From assembly GCA_012522955.1 (NCBI GenBank), contig JAAYJK010000101.1:1-43846 (forward strand): 43,846 nt of DNA. The letters are read 5' to 3'. The position numbers and the translations under genes were made by a program. Shown here in pieces: positions 7,583 to 15,921 of this stretch (the stretch's first letter is position 1; each line of letters begins with the position of its first letter). Source of the DNA: Syntrophomonadaceae bacterium. Lineage in GTDB: Bacteria > Bacillota > Syntrophomonadia > Syntrophomonadales > Syntrophomonadaceae. The notes beneath the pieces were generated by a model. That model did not search any database and was not told the origin of the DNA. It was given only the letters and a program-made list of their open reading frames with translations.

Positions 7583-8755
7583 CTAGGCTCTGATCAAATG
7601 CCAAAAACTCTCACCGGCTAAACCAGAGGCGTCAACTTCTAGATAATTGGCGATAGTACGGCCCAGGTCAGCAAAACATCCTCTGACTCCCAGATCTATC
7701 CCCCCAGGACTTCGCTTACCATAGACCAGCAGGGGTACATATTCACGGGAATGGTCAGTACTGGGAGTTGTAGGATCATTGCCATGATCAGCTGTGATAA
7801 AAAGCAAGTCTCCTGGCCTTATGGCATCCAGCAGAATCCCCAAGCCCTGGTCAAATTCCTCCAGGGCACCAGCATAGCCTGATGCATCATTGCGATGGCC
7901 AAAGGTTTGATCAAAATCCAGCAGATTGACGAAAATCAGATCTCCTTTACCCTCTTGCACCAATTTTATCAACCTTTGAATCCCTTCCTGATTGCTGGTA
8001 GTAGGATATGATTCACTTAATCCCCGACCGGCAAATAGGTCCTTTATTTTACCTACCCCGATAACGGTCAGCCCCTTTTCCAGCAGGATATCCAGTACAT
8101 TTCTTCCTGGTTCCAAAGAGAAATCATGGCGATTGCTAGTCCTAGTACAACTGCCGGGTTGACCTATAAAGGGCCTGGCTATAACTCTGCCTACCCCATG
8201 GTCGCCCAGCAATATCCCCCGGGCAATCTGGCACCACTGGTATAACTGTTCCACCGGCACCACCTCTTCATGGGCAGCAATTTGAAACACACTGTCGGCT
8301 GAAGTATAGACGATGGGATAACCCGTCTTTATGTGCTCTTCTCCCAATTCATTTATGATCCGGGTGCCGGAAGCCACCTTGTTGCCAATGGTTTTTCTTC
8401 CTATAGCCCTTTCGAATTCATCAATAATTTGCTCGGGAAAGCCCTGAGGATAAGTAGGAAAAGGTTTTTCCTTAATTAAACCCATCATTTCCCAATGGCC
8501 TACAGTACTATCTTTACCGCAGGATCTTTCTTCCATTTTCCCATAGGCTCCAGCAGGGTCAGCAACAGGCTCCACCCCGGGAATAGCTTCAATATTACCC
8601 AAGCCCAGCCTTTGCAGATTGGGGGTCTTCAATCCCCCTACAGCCAAGGCGGTATTCTTAAGAGTGTGGCTGCCCTGGTCCCCATATTGGTAGCTATCCC
8701 TCATCTCACCTATCCCTACTCCATCCAATACTATTAAAATAACTCTTTTCCTCAA
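7583..8755 (-). CDS. deoB: Phosphopentomutase
   Basis: An alkaline-phosphatase-superfamily metalloenzyme of about 390 residues that interconverts (deoxy)ribose 1- and 5-phosphate. Metal-site motifs are visible at the N-terminus ([17 protein letters not shown]), in the cap region ([14 protein letters not shown]), and near the C-terminus ([20 protein letters not shown]). The frame extends upstream to 8845, but GGGAGGA at 8762-8768 fits a TTG at 8755 (7 nt) or, less well, the adjacent ATG at 8761; similarity to the family also starts there. Immediately upstream is a copy of the intergenic structured element with a terminator-like hairpin. Confidence 0.95.
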   Translation of the reverse strand: MRKRVILIVLDGVGIGEMRDSYQYGDQGSHTLKNTALAVGGLKTPNLQRLGLGNIEAIPGVEPVADPAGAYGKMEERSCGKDSTVGHWEMMGLIKEKPFPTYPQGFPEQIIDEFERAIGRKTIGNKVASGTRIINELGEEHIKTGYPIVYTSADSVFQIAAHEEVVPVEQLYQWCQIARGILLGDHGVGRVIARPFIGQPGSCTRTSNRHDFSLEPGRNVLDILLEKGLTVIGVGKIKDLFAGRGLSESYPTTSNQEGIQRLIKLVQEGKGDLIFVNLLDFDQTFGHRNDASGYAGALEEFDQGLGILLDAIRPGDLLFITADHGNDPTTPSTDHSREYVPLLVYGKRSPGGIDLGVRGCFADLGRTIANYLEVDASGLAGESFWHLIRA

Positions 8756-8777
8756 CTTCATTCCTCCCATAAAAACA

Positions 8778-8841
8778 CGGGGGTGATCTGGCCCCGGATA
8801 TTTATGCATCCAAACCCGCGATATATAACTTTTCGCAGGGG
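8778..8841 (-). repeat. Intergenic structured element, copy A (deoB leader)
   Basis: On the minus strand the element starts CCCCTGCGAAAAG, contains GTTTGGATGCATAAATAT (8798-8815) with a small GGAT/ATCC stem, and ends in a hairpin CGGGG-CCAGATCAC-CCCCG. That hairpin is followed by TGTTTTT and then the deoB ribosome binding site. Related copies occur at 18512-18566 and 22554-22625, all in intergenic DNA and in the same orientation. In this copy the last hairpin could act as a terminator or attenuator before deoB. Confidence 0.6.
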
Positions 8842-8893
8842 TCAAATTTTCATTTCATAAATATTATCTGCAATACTTGTGGCCTGTCCCATA

Positions 8894-9784
8894 TCAGGCC
8901 CGGGGATGATACCTTTGATATACCTCCCTCAAGTGGGAGCGGGTTAAATGAGTATATATCTGGGTAGTAGATATATCTGAGTGGCCCAGCATTTCTTGCA
9001 CTGCCCGCAGGTCAGCTCCATTTTCCAGCAGATGGGTGGCAAAAGAGTGTCTTAAAGTGTGGGGCGTAACTTCCTTATCGATTTCAGCCGCCTTGGCATA
9101 AGCATGAAGGATCTTAAAAAACCCCTGCCGACTCAAACTCCTTCCCCGGGCATTTAAAAAAAGGGTCCTTTCCTTGGCACTTTTACTGAGCAGATTACGA
9201 GATCGAGACAAATACCTTTGTACCCAATCACTGGCAGTCTGATTGACCGGTATGATCCTTTCTTTTCTTCCTTTGCCCAAACAGCGAAGGAATCCCGCAG
9301 TAAAATTAATATCATCCAACTGCAGCGAGAGCAGTTCTGATACCCTCACTCCTGTTCCATACATTAATTCCAGCATAGCCCGGTCTCTAATTCCTAAAGG
9401 CAAAGCCACCTTGGGTGCTTCCATCAGCCTGTCCACCTCATCTATGGAAAGCACCCGGGGCAGTTTTCTCTTTATTTTAGGGGTTTCTAAATCCCCAGCC
9501 GGGTTTGCCACCACTAATCCATCCAAGACCAGATATTTATAGAAAGTCTTGATGCTGGACAAAGTACGGGCAATAGTAGAGTGTTCTGCCCCGGAATCCA
9601 TCTGCCGGGCCAAAAAAGCAATAATATCTTGCTTGGTGATTTTATCCAGGCGCTTATACTCCTTGGTGTCCTGGATAAAGGCCATAAACTTCCCCAGATC
9701 CCGCCGATATGCATCCCTGGTGTTTAAGGATAGTCCCTTTTCAAATTCCAAATATTCCATAAACGCTTGTATATGGCCGTCCAT
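8894..9784 (-). CDS. xerD: Tyrosine recombinase XerD
   Basis: A 296-residue site-specific recombinase that resolves chromosome dimers at dif with XerC. An N-terminal core-binding SAM-like domain (about residues 1-85) is followed by the catalytic domain. Catalytic residues are visible: Arg in GTGVRVSELL, Lys in GKGRKERIIPV, His-Arg in HTLRHSFATHLLENG, His in LGHSDISTTQIYTHL with the nucleophilic Tyr. The ATG at 9784 has AGGAG 7 nt upstream; an ATG two codons earlier is too close to it. xerD followed by deoB and a nucleoside phosphorylase matches the Bacillus order. Confidence 0.95.
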   Translation of the reverse strand: MDGHIQAFMEYLEFEKGLSLNTRDAYRRDLGKFMAFIQDTKEYKRLDKITKQDIIAFLARQMDSGAEHSTIARTLSSIKTFYKYLVLDGLVVANPAGDLETPKIKRKLPRVLSIDEVDRLMEAPKVALPLGIRDRAMLELMYGTGVRVSELLSLQLDDINFTAGFLRCLGKGRKERIIPVNQTASDWVQRYLSRSRNLLSKSAKERTLFLNARGRSLSRQGFFKILHAYAKAAEIDKEVTPHTLRHSFATHLLENGADLRAVQEMLGHSDISTTQIYTHLTRSHLREVYQRYHPRA

Positions 9785-9845
9785 TAGCATACTCCTGTTT
9801 TTTCTTACTTAGTTTGACATATTATAACCCTTTTCCTTCTTCAAG

Positions 9846-10106
9846 CTATTGTTCATAATAAAAATCCTGCAGTTTGATAACAAATTGATCCAGAATTTGG
9901 TTGAAGCTACCGGTAGTCTCATCCGCTTCTACTCGCATGGGATTCCCTGTGGGATGTTCGTCTTGCAGCCATCCGCTTAGAGCCGGCACCTGCTTTACCA
10001 GCATTCCGGTAATAGCTGGCACGGCTACTACAAATGCCGCAATCAGCATCAATATACCTAGAAACTTAATTACTTTTTGTTTCCATCTGCCCATAACTAC
10101 GATCAT
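9846..10106 (-). CDS. Small single-pass membrane protein in the YqzK (DUF4227) position
   Basis: An 86-residue protein with one membrane segment (FLGILMLIAAFVVAVPAITG, residues about 14-33), a polar linker and a C-terminus LDQFVIKLQDFYYEQ. In Bacillus the gene before xerD is yqzK, a DUF4227 protein with similar layout and a C-terminal aromatic segment. Similarity here is weak and based on position plus topology. Function is unknown. The ATG at 10106 is preferred, 5 nt after AGGGGTGG. Confidence 0.6.
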   Translation of the reverse strand: MIVVMGRWKQKVIKFLGILMLIAAFVVAVPAITGMLVKQVPALSGWLQDEHPTGNPMRVEADETTGSFNQILDQFVIKLQDFYYEQ

Positions 10107-10128
10107 ATTTACCACCCCTTAAATTAAT

Positions 10129-10740
10129 TTATCCTAAGCAACCCAAGAGCCAGGGTGAAAAGAATGCCTCAATCAAAGCCCCTAGCCCGAAAACCAGCAA
10201 CAACAGCAACATTACTGTACTATAAGCCAGTAAGGCAATCCCCAGTTTGTTGGTGCCGTTATTTCTGCTCTTAACGATAAAGAGAGAAAAATTAATGGCC
10301 ACAACTGCAGCTATAATAAGACCGGGAATGTATAACAGGTTTTGCGGTAATACTGATACCAAGCAGAGCAAGACTCCAGTTCCAGCTTTTTGTTGAAAGA
10401 GAAAGCCCAGGGTAAACCCCAGGGAAAAAGCCCGCAAAAAGATCACTACCAATATTAATGGAAGTCCAATAACAGTCAGTCCAAGCAGCCAGATACTCAA
10501 AAGGGTTTCTGCCTGCTTGATAAAAGCAGCAGTCAGGATATTCTTTCCAAATAATTCCCCTTCCAATCCTCCCCGCAGGTAATCATCCAACAGTTTAAGC
10601 AGACTCTGTTCAACCTCATTATCTAAACCCTTAACATTGAGAAAACCCAGCATCAGGCCGAATATAAAGATTCCCATAACTAACATATATTGTAAGGAAT
10701 TGTCTTTCAAATGCTGCCTGATCCTGTGTTTTAACTCCAT
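10129..10740 (-). CDS. spoIIM: Stage II sporulation protein M
   Basis: A 203-residue polytopic membrane protein with about five membrane segments. The core reads FGLMLGFLNVKG near residue 28, then FSLGFTLGFLFQQ and LVSVLPQNLLYIPGLI. SpoIIM works with SpoIID and SpoIIP in septal peptidoglycan thinning and forespore engulfment. The DUF95/SpoIIM family pattern LPQNL..PGLIIA is visible. Neighbours nudF and endonuclease Q upstream and xerD downstream match the Bacillus nudF-yqxK-spoIIM arrangement. Confidence 0.93.
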   Translation of the reverse strand: MELKHRIRQHLKDNSLQYMLVMGIFIFGLMLGFLNVKGLDNEVEQSLLKLLDDYLRGGLEGELFGKNILTAAFIKQAETLLSIWLLGLTVIGLPLILVVIFLRAFSLGFTLGFLFQQKAGTGVLLCLVSVLPQNLLYIPGLIIAAVVAINFSLFIVKSRNNGTNKLGIALLAYSTVMLLLLLVFGLGALIEAFFSPWLLGCLG

Positions 10741-10961
10741 AGCCCGCTACCTGCTTTCCTGGAAAATAGATATCTATCTTGCACTTTGTACCATTAATAT
10801 TTTTCTTGGGCTAAGTTTATGCAAAAAGAATTGAGCCAAGATATGCTGTTCAGCAAAAAGTTAGTGAAATGATTCTAATGATGATGTGATTTAATTCGCT
10901 CTAAGACTATGAGCAAAGAAGATAAAATCATGATCTTAAACTCTGACAAAGGTAGCGTTGG

Positions 10962-10995
10962 TGTGAGAGTGGGGACGGTTATCCCCACTCTCACA
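10962..10995. repeat. REP-like 14-bp perfect hairpin over a gene end
   Basis: TGTGAGAGTGGGGA, a 6-base loop CGGTTA, then its perfect complement. The core GGGGACGGTT resembles REP-type palindromes in Firmicutes genomes. The right arm covers the stop codon of the ComB-like gene (10991-10993). No T-run follows on either strand, so it is not a classical terminator. Confidence 0.55.
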
Positions 10996-11650
10996 TGGTG
11001 CTGATCAGGTTGGCGATGAACTGAGCTGCCAGCATATCCTCCATGGAATTGCGGCTGGCCGCAATGATAGCTATTCCAGTGTGGTCTTCCCGCATCTGTT
11101 CTTGGGCTCTTTTTACCGCGCTAAGAGCGGGCTCAATACCTTTCTGGGCTAGGGTGCGGGCAATAGTTCCGGTTATGACTCTATGGCTAACAGTATAGGC
11201 AGCATCAAATGCCACTCCACCGGTATCAGTCACTGCTACTACCACCCGGTTCTTCATATCGGCCATACGTGGAGTTTCGGCACCGATATTGGGCAATATG
11301 GCTTCTACCATGCCCTTTTCTTTTTCAATGCCTTTTAAAACTTTTTGGCAACGGGACATTCTTTCCGCCTCGGTACCGGCTCTGGGTTCTGCCACCAGTA
11401 TAATTCCGGTTTCCCTGGCCCGGGATAGTTGGGCTGCCTTTTGCCCAATGTGCTCCGGGTTAACCTGCACCGGAGCCCGAGTAAAATCAGGACTACACCC
11501 CATGACCGCTAGTGCTCCCGCATCTAGTGCGCTTTCCAGAGTGGTAGACATGTCGATAACATCCACAATCATTACCAGCATTCCCTCCCGGGCCGCCTGA
11601 TAAGCTCCGCTGGCATCAGAACTAATCACTATTCTTTTGAACTTTTCCAT
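10991..11650 (-). CDS. ComB-like (2-phosphosulfolactate phosphatase fold) protein of unknown function
   Basis: A 219-residue protein. The N-terminal stretch GMLVMIVDVIDMSTTLESA resembles the D-x-x-R-A-[ST]-T-T segment of ComB-type Mg-dependent 2-phosphosulfolactate phosphatases, but the usual Arg is not in place. Conserved-looking NIGAETPRMADMKNRVVV and TDTGGVAFDAAYTVSHRV follow. Coenzyme M synthesis is not expected in this organism, so the substrate is unknown. The ATG at 11650 follows GGAGG by 5 nt. It overlaps the end of the endonuclease Q gene by 29 bases, suggesting translational coupling. A REP-like hairpin covers its stop codon. Confidence 0.55.
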   Translation of the reverse strand: MEKFKRIVISSDASGAYQAAREGMLVMIVDVIDMSTTLESALDAGALAVMGCSPDFTRAPVQVNPEHIGQKAAQLSRARETGIILVAEPRAGTEAERMSRCQKVLKGIEKEKGMVEAILPNIGAETPRMADMKNRVVVAVTDTGGVAFDAAYTVSHRVITGTIARTLAQKGIEPALSAVKRAQEQMREDHTGIAIIAASRNSMEDMLAAQFIANLISTM

Positions 11651-12794
11651 AATGACCTCCACCTCCTGGAATAATAGGCAGTCTTCCCTTCCTCATCTTT
11701 ATTATCAGGGCTGCGATCTTTTCTCCAGCTATACGGGCAATGTCTGCTTGGTCTGCCCCTTCCATTAAAGTGATCTCATTTTCAAAATAATTTAGCATTT
11801 TTTCGTACAGTTTAGGTCCAACTCCGGGAAGCTGTTTTATCGGAACCCGATAATAGTAAGGGGGTCTGCCGGCTGGATGACTTGGCTCTTCCTGGTCTTG
11901 AATGGCAGCAATCCTATCATATACTCCCATCACCAACCTATTACTGCCGCATCGATGACATTGGCTTACCGGTGGGGCTTCAGTACTAATGGTAGAGCAA
12001 GCTAAACAATAGCTCCGGTGGTACTTGCCTAAACGAGGATCTAAACCGAAGTTGGCAGTTATCCGCCGCCCCTGGATGTTTTCCAGACTGTATTTGAATT
12101 CCTGAAAATTTTTGTTATTCAGGCGAAAGCGGTTATATTCCCGTCCTATATTATCTGCTGAATGAGCATCCGAGTTGGATAAAAAGGCAAAGGCTCGGGT
12201 TTCTTTAATAGTAGCAGCCATATCGCTGTCAGCACTTAAGCCTAGCTCAATAACCCGTAGCTGTCTATAATCACTGCCCATAGCGGTTTTAAGACTATCT
12301 GTCCAGGAACCGTAAATCCCTTTATGAGGGGTAAATGCATGGGCTGGACATAGAATACCCTCCAGGATATAGCTTAGGTTTACCAGCTCTTTAGAACTAA
12401 TACGAATTCTTTGGGTAGATAGCTGCATATTGTGTACCCGGCTGCGGATAAAGCGCTGATATTCCCTTAAATTTTCCAAGCCGGGCAGATAAATGATCCA
12501 GTGCACTCCTTCTATACTTTCCAGTTCACATGCCGCTATCAACAATACTCCATTGCGGGCTAAAAAGCCTCCTGCCCTCAGTTCCTGCAGTTCCCCGGTC
12601 TCTAGCATCACTTCCAGCTCCTGAGATACAGGCAGCGTGCCTGCATCCACAACGCCAACCATTTCCAATCCTTTGCGCGGGGCATCCCGGTACAATATGC
12701 TTTTTAATTCCAGCTGGCGGGAAGCGGTAATCTTAACTGCCTGCCCCGCTGCCCGACCAATATGGATATGCAGATCACCATATATACTCAACAT
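11622..12794 (-). CDS. Endonuclease Q-like PHP-domain protein (YqxK family)
   Basis: A 390-residue protein. The N-terminal PHP metal-binding domain begins GDLHIHIG (residues 6-13) and continues with GILCPAHAFTPHKGIYG and FLSNSDAHSADNIGREYNRF. A zinc-finger-like CLAC...CHRCGSNRL follows near residues 275-300, then a helix-hairpin-helix LPGVGPKLYEKML. This layout is that of endonuclease Q, which cuts DNA 5' of deaminated bases (uracil, hypoxanthine) in archaea and some bacteria. The frame opens to 12899, but GGGGGTGG 5 nt before the ATG at 12794 and a strong hairpin in the upstream part argue for this start. Confidence 0.85.
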   Translation of the reverse strand: MLSIYGDLHIHIGRAAGQAVKITASRQLELKSILYRDAPRKGLEMVGVVDAGTLPVSQELEVMLETGELQELRAGGFLARNGVLLIAACELESIEGVHWIIYLPGLENLREYQRFIRSRVHNMQLSTQRIRISSKELVNLSYILEGILCPAHAFTPHKGIYGSWTDSLKTAMGSDYRQLRVIELGLSADSDMAATIKETRAFAFLSNSDAHSADNIGREYNRFRLNNKNFQEFKYSLENIQGRRITANFGLDPRLGKYHRSYCLACSTISTEAPPVSQCHRCGSNRLVMGVYDRIAAIQDQEEPSHPAGRPPYYYRVPIKQLPGVGPKLYEKMLNYFENEITLMEGADQADIARIAGEKIAALIIKMRKGRLPIIPGGGGHYGKVQKNSD

Positions 12795-12848
12795 TTTATC
12801 CACCCCCATGATTAGGGAATATGAAAATTTTAAGCTATTCCGGACGGG

Positions 12849-12875
12849 GGTCTGGCGAGCTGTGCTCGCCAGACC
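12849..12875. other. 11-bp perfect hairpin between nudF and the endonuclease Q gene
   Basis: GGTCTGGCGAG-CTGTG-CTCGCCAGACC is a very stable stem-loop 54-80 bases upstream of the endonuclease Q start. No T-run follows on either strand, so it is not a standard terminator. It may be a processing or stabilising structure, or a remnant of a REP-like element. Confidence 0.6.
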
Positions 12876-12936
12876 GGTATTGATATTTTGGCATAGCAAG
12901 TGCTCACTGATACAGGAATAGCGTTCTAAATCGAGA

Positions 12937-13491
12937 TTACTCTTTATCGTGTGAACTCAAGTATTTATGAACTGCATATTGAATGGCTATTATACTCTTG
13001 CCATCTACAATACGCCCATCAATTACCCGCCGATAAGCTTCTTCCAGGGGTATCTGCACCAGCTCTAAAAACTCATCCCCATCCGGACTCAAACTAGTTT
13101 CCGGCTCTAGATTCCGGGCTAAGTAAATGACGGTTTTTTCGTCACAAAATCCTGGAGCACAATAATACTGTATTATCTCTTGCCATTCCTCGGCCTTCAG
13201 TCCGGTTTCCTCGGCTAGTTCTCTTTGGGCACAATGGAGAGGTTCTTCATTCTCTTCCAGGGTACCGGCTGGTATTTCCAGCAGTACCTGTTCTACCGCT
13301 TTGCGATATTGACTTACCATCCAGATCATATTATCCACATCCAAAGGCAAAATAGCTACTGCACCAGGGTGCTCCACAATTTCTCTTTTACTTTGGCTAC
13401 CGTCAGGCAGGCTAACCTGGTCTACCCTAAGGCGAACAATACGTCCGCTAAATATGGGAGTGGATGATATAGTTTTTTCTTCCCAGTCCAT
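12937..13491 (-). CDS. nudF: ADP-ribose pyrophosphatase (Nudix hydrolase)
   Basis: A 184-residue Nudix enzyme that hydrolyses ADP-ribose to AMP and ribose 5-phosphate. The Nudix box GX5EX7REUXEEXGU is complete in GTLEENEEPLHCAQRE and LAEETGLKAEE (residues about 89-115). A typical N-terminal swapped beta strand (ISSTPIFSGRIVRLRVDQV) precedes it. The frame is open to 13617, but AGGAGG 8 nt before the ATG at 13491 gives the normal family length. A SigE-like promoter and a small ORF on the opposite strand begin just upstream. Confidence 0.93.
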   Translation of the reverse strand: MDWEEKTISSTPIFSGRIVRLRVDQVSLPDGSQSKREIVEHPGAVAILPLDVDNMIWMVSQYRKAVEQVLLEIPAGTLEENEEPLHCAQRELAEETGLKAEEWQEIIQYYCAPGFCDEKTVIYLARNLEPETSLSPDGDEFLELVQIPLEEAYRRVIDGRIVDGKSIIAIQYAVHKYLSSHDKE

Positions 13492-13505
13492 ACTCAAAAC
13501 CTCCT

Positions 13506-13534
13506 GCATATTTTTACCGTTATACGCATAAACT
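13506..13534 (+). promoter_or_regulatory. SigE-like promoter on the plus strand
   Basis: GCATATT (13506-13512), 14 bases, CATAAACT (13527-13534). The mother-cell SigE pattern is KMATATT-N14/15-CATACAHT; only one of the specified positions differs. It points at the small ORF at 13547-13678. It would give a very short leader with GAGGTG almost at the RNA 5' end. Confidence 0.5.
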
Positions 13535-13546
13535 ACCATCGAGGTG

Positions 13547-13678
13547 ATGAAAATGGTAGTATTGTTAAAAGCTAATGGATTAACTGCTCTGGGCCAGGTC
13601 AAGGATTTGCCCGTCATATTCCATAAACTGCCCTTGCACCTTTCCTTACAGGAATATCTGCGATTGCATTTGCACTGA
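13547..13678 (+). CDS. Candidate small protein (43 aa) opposite to all neighbouring genes
   Basis: An ATG-initiated frame of 43 codons: MKMVVLLKANGLTALG at the start, QEYLRLHLH at the end. GAGGTG (13541-13546) abuts the first ATG and lies 6 nt before the ATG at 13553, which is the better start. The peptide is rich in Leu/Val and basic or His residues and could form an amphipathic helix. It fills the gap between DUF3866 and nudF, both on the minus strand. A SigE-like promoter lies upstream and a hairpin GGCTAAAC-N7-GTTTAGCC follows at 13691-13713. I do not recognise the family. A chance ORF remains possible. Confidence 0.45.
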   Translation: MKMVVLLKANGLTALGQVKDLPVIFHKLPLHLSLQEYLRLHLH

Positions 13679-13687
13679 CAACCGGCT

Positions 13688-14785
13688 TTAGGCTAAACGG
13701 ATCTGGTTTAGCCTCTCTCCTCTTAAAACTCGCTCTGCCACTCGGGCTGCTGCCAATAGAGCCTGAAAAAATTCGGGCTCTTCCTGCAGACCGCGTCCCA
13801 TGGTGCTAAGTTTTACCGGGCTATTATTCAGTATATATTGGAAGCTTTCTACTCTTTCCAGGCAGCAAATATAGCTTTCCCATAGCTCTTCTTTGCTCAT
13901 CTGCTCCAGTATATAGCTCATTTTTCCGACTTCCAGCTCCGGCAAAGGCAGTATCGCTTCTACTCTGCATATCCTTTTCAACACGGTCAGGGTATGGTGG
14001 CTTATGCCCCGATGCCGTTCCCGGGCATCGGCGAAACTGATACGTGGTACAGCAATGGGTATACCCTGCAGAGATTCCACCGCATTCAAAATATCCCCCT
14101 GCTCAACACCAGTAAATCCCCACTTGCTGCCAGTCCCTACTATGCCTGGCCCCATAGCAGATACTATCACATCGGCTTGAAGGACCTTTTTAGCCGCTAG
14201 CAGTCCAGAATATACATTTACTGCCTCCAAATCGCCTCCAAAAGCATGTCCGACGGTAACACTGCCGCAAATAATATTTCTTTCTTTTAAAATATTTACA
14301 GTATTACTAAAAGCCATAGGCAGAGCAGCTCCATCAGTCATTAAATAAGCTGTTCGGTAACCCTGTCCATGCAAATACAGAGCCAAAGGGGCCAGCATAG
14401 AATGCAGAGTAGCTACCAATACCGGAGTATTATCGAGGGACTCCGCCTCCAACATAGCTTGGCGATGAGGGCTATCCTCCTCTTCCACGCTCAGTACTTT
14501 AAGCTGCATGGGAGTATAGCGCATTTTCATTATATGCCCCCCTGAGATGGGATGTTTGTCGGGTTGCCTTAAATTGGCTATTACATAGTGATAACCCCCG
14601 CTGCCCAGCCCCAGCCTTACCGCAGTGGTATTCAGTATTACTTCATCACCGCTCCTGGCCTCTCCACTCAGGGGCGGATAGACTATGCACTTTTCCTTCC
14701 GCTCTTCTATCCTAACCTCAAATCCTTGTATCCCCGGACGGGAGAACAATTCCTGCCCCAGTATCCCACGTTTAAATTCTAACAT
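13688..14785 (-). CDS. DUF3866 family protein
   Basis: A 365-residue protein of a conserved but uncharacterised family found in Firmicutes and Actinobacteria. Recognisable stretches are LNTTAVRLGLGSGGYHYVIANL near residue 52, SGGHIMKMRYTPMQLKVLSVEE near 82 and SAMGPGIVGTGSKWGFTG near 210. No signal peptide or membrane segment is evident. It sits between the M20 peptidase (11 bases upstream) and nudF. GGGAGG precedes the ATG. The 3' end forms a small hairpin GGCTAAAC-N7-GTTTAGCC. Function is unknown. Confidence 0.85.
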   Translation of the reverse strand: MLEFKRGILGQELFSRPGIQGFEVRIEERKEKCIVYPPLSGEARSGDEVILNTTAVRLGLGSGGYHYVIANLRQPDKHPISGGHIMKMRYTPMQLKVLSVEEEDSPHRQAMLEAESLDNTPVLVATLHSMLAPLALYLHGQGYRTAYLMTDGAALPMAFSNTVNILKERNIICGSVTVGHAFGGDLEAVNVYSGLLAAKKVLQADVIVSAMGPGIVGTGSKWGFTGVEQGDILNAVESLQGIPIAVPRISFADARERHRGISHHTLTVLKRICRVEAILPLPELEVGKMSYILEQMSKEELWESYICCLERVESFQYILNNSPVKLSTMGRGLQEEPEFFQALLAAARVAERVLRGERLNQIRLA

Positions 14786-14796
14786 CCCTACCTCCC

Positions 14797-15918
14797 TTAT
14801 TTGGCCTTTATGACTTCATTTATTATGGCCAGTACTATTTCGGTATCCTTTATCAGATGGGAGATTTTGATATATTCATCACAGCTATGTACATTGCTCA
14901 TTCCGATCCCTAAATTGACACAGGGTATGCCCTGCCCTTGTATAATACTGGCATCACTGCCCCCGCCGGTGCTTTCCAGCCGGGGCTGAAGGCCAATGTC
15001 TTTTATAGCCTGCGTGGCAGTTTTTACCACCCTATCTTCCGGATTAAGTCTTATTTCCGGATAAAGGAATTTAACCTCTACTTCGGCCCTAGCTCCCTGT
15101 TTCTGCACTTCTTCAATAAAGGTGTTTTTAAGGGTTTGGGTAATTTGATCCAGCCGGGAGCGGCTTAAGCTTCTGGCTTCTCCTTTAATATGGCAATAGT
15201 CCGCTACAATATTGCGAGCCGTGCCTCCCTGAATAATTCCCAGGTTACATGTAGTCTCCTTATCAATACGTCCACATGGCATTTTGGACAAAGCCCGGGC
15301 TGCTGCCTGAATGGCATTTATACCCTTTTCCGGGTTAATTCCAGCATGGGCAGGTTTTCCATAAACCTTGTATTCTATCTCATTTTGACAGGGTGATTGT
15401 ATTACAATAACCCCTGGATCCCCTCCAGCGTCCAGCACATAGGCCATAGTGGCGTTCAAGGAAGTGAAATCAAATTGCTTGGCCCCCTGTAAACCCTGCT
15501 CTTCACCGACGGTAAAAAGCAGTTCCAAAGGACCGTGGGGCAGCCGATTTTCCCGTATTACATCCAGGGCTTCCAGTATAGCGGCAATGGCTGCCTTGTC
15601 ATCGGAACCCAGTATGGTATTACCTTGGCTCTTGATAATTTCATCCTCTATTATCGCTTTGATTCCCTCACCTGGTTCTACCGTATCCATGTGGGCTGCA
15701 AATAATATGGTTTCAGCTTCCATCGAAGCCGGTATTCTAACCCATAAGTTGCCGGCTTCTCCCTGCAGTTTAACTCCGGCTTCATCCTCTTGTACCTGCA
15801 GTCCTCGTTCCTGGAGACTATCTCGCAGATAATCTCTCATTTTGCCTTCCCGGCCAGAAATTGATGGGATCTGGACCATAGCCATAAAATTGTTTATTAA
15901 CCTGGATTCATTTATCAT
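14797..15918 (-). CDS. M20 family zinc peptidase, tripeptidase T-like (YqjE type)
   Basis: A 373-residue metallopeptidase-like protein. Zinc-ligand motifs are visible: FAAHMDTVEPGEG near residue 70, GSDDKAAIAAILEAL near 100 and VGEEQGLQGAKQF near 137. A dimerisation domain (HAGINPEKGINAIQAAARAL) and the closing His in LGIGMSNVHSCDEYI follow. Such enzymes cleave di- or tripeptides in the cytosol; the exact substrate cannot be read from sequence. It lies only 3 bases after the MraY-like gene, so it is probably co-transcribed with the envelope cluster. Confidence 0.88.
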   Translation of the reverse strand: MINESRLINNFMAMVQIPSISGREGKMRDYLRDSLQERGLQVQEDEAGVKLQGEAGNLWVRIPASMEAETILFAAHMDTVEPGEGIKAIIEDEIIKSQGNTILGSDDKAAIAAILEALDVIRENRLPHGPLELLFTVGEEQGLQGAKQFDFTSLNATMAYVLDAGGDPGVIVIQSPCQNEIEYKVYGKPAHAGINPEKGINAIQAAARALSKMPCGRIDKETTCNLGIIQGGTARNIVADYCHIKGEARSLSRSRLDQITQTLKNTFIEEVQKQGARAEVEVKFLYPEIRLNPEDRVVKTATQAIKDIGLQPRLESTGGGSDASIIQGQGIPCVNLGIGMSNVHSCDEYIKISHLIKDTEIVLAIINEVIKAK

Positions 15919-15921
15919 CGT

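Noticed and set aside
8798..8815. ArgR operator (ARG box) in the repeat core
   Set aside because: TGCATAAATAT resembles half of an ARG box, but the second half is imperfect and differs between copies, and the adjacent genes have no arginine link.
10741..10860. SigE or SigG promoter before spoIIM
   Set aside because: GCATATC and CATAAACTT are present, but their spacing is 18 instead of 14; a TGCATA/AATATTA pair has spacing 16. Neither is convincing.
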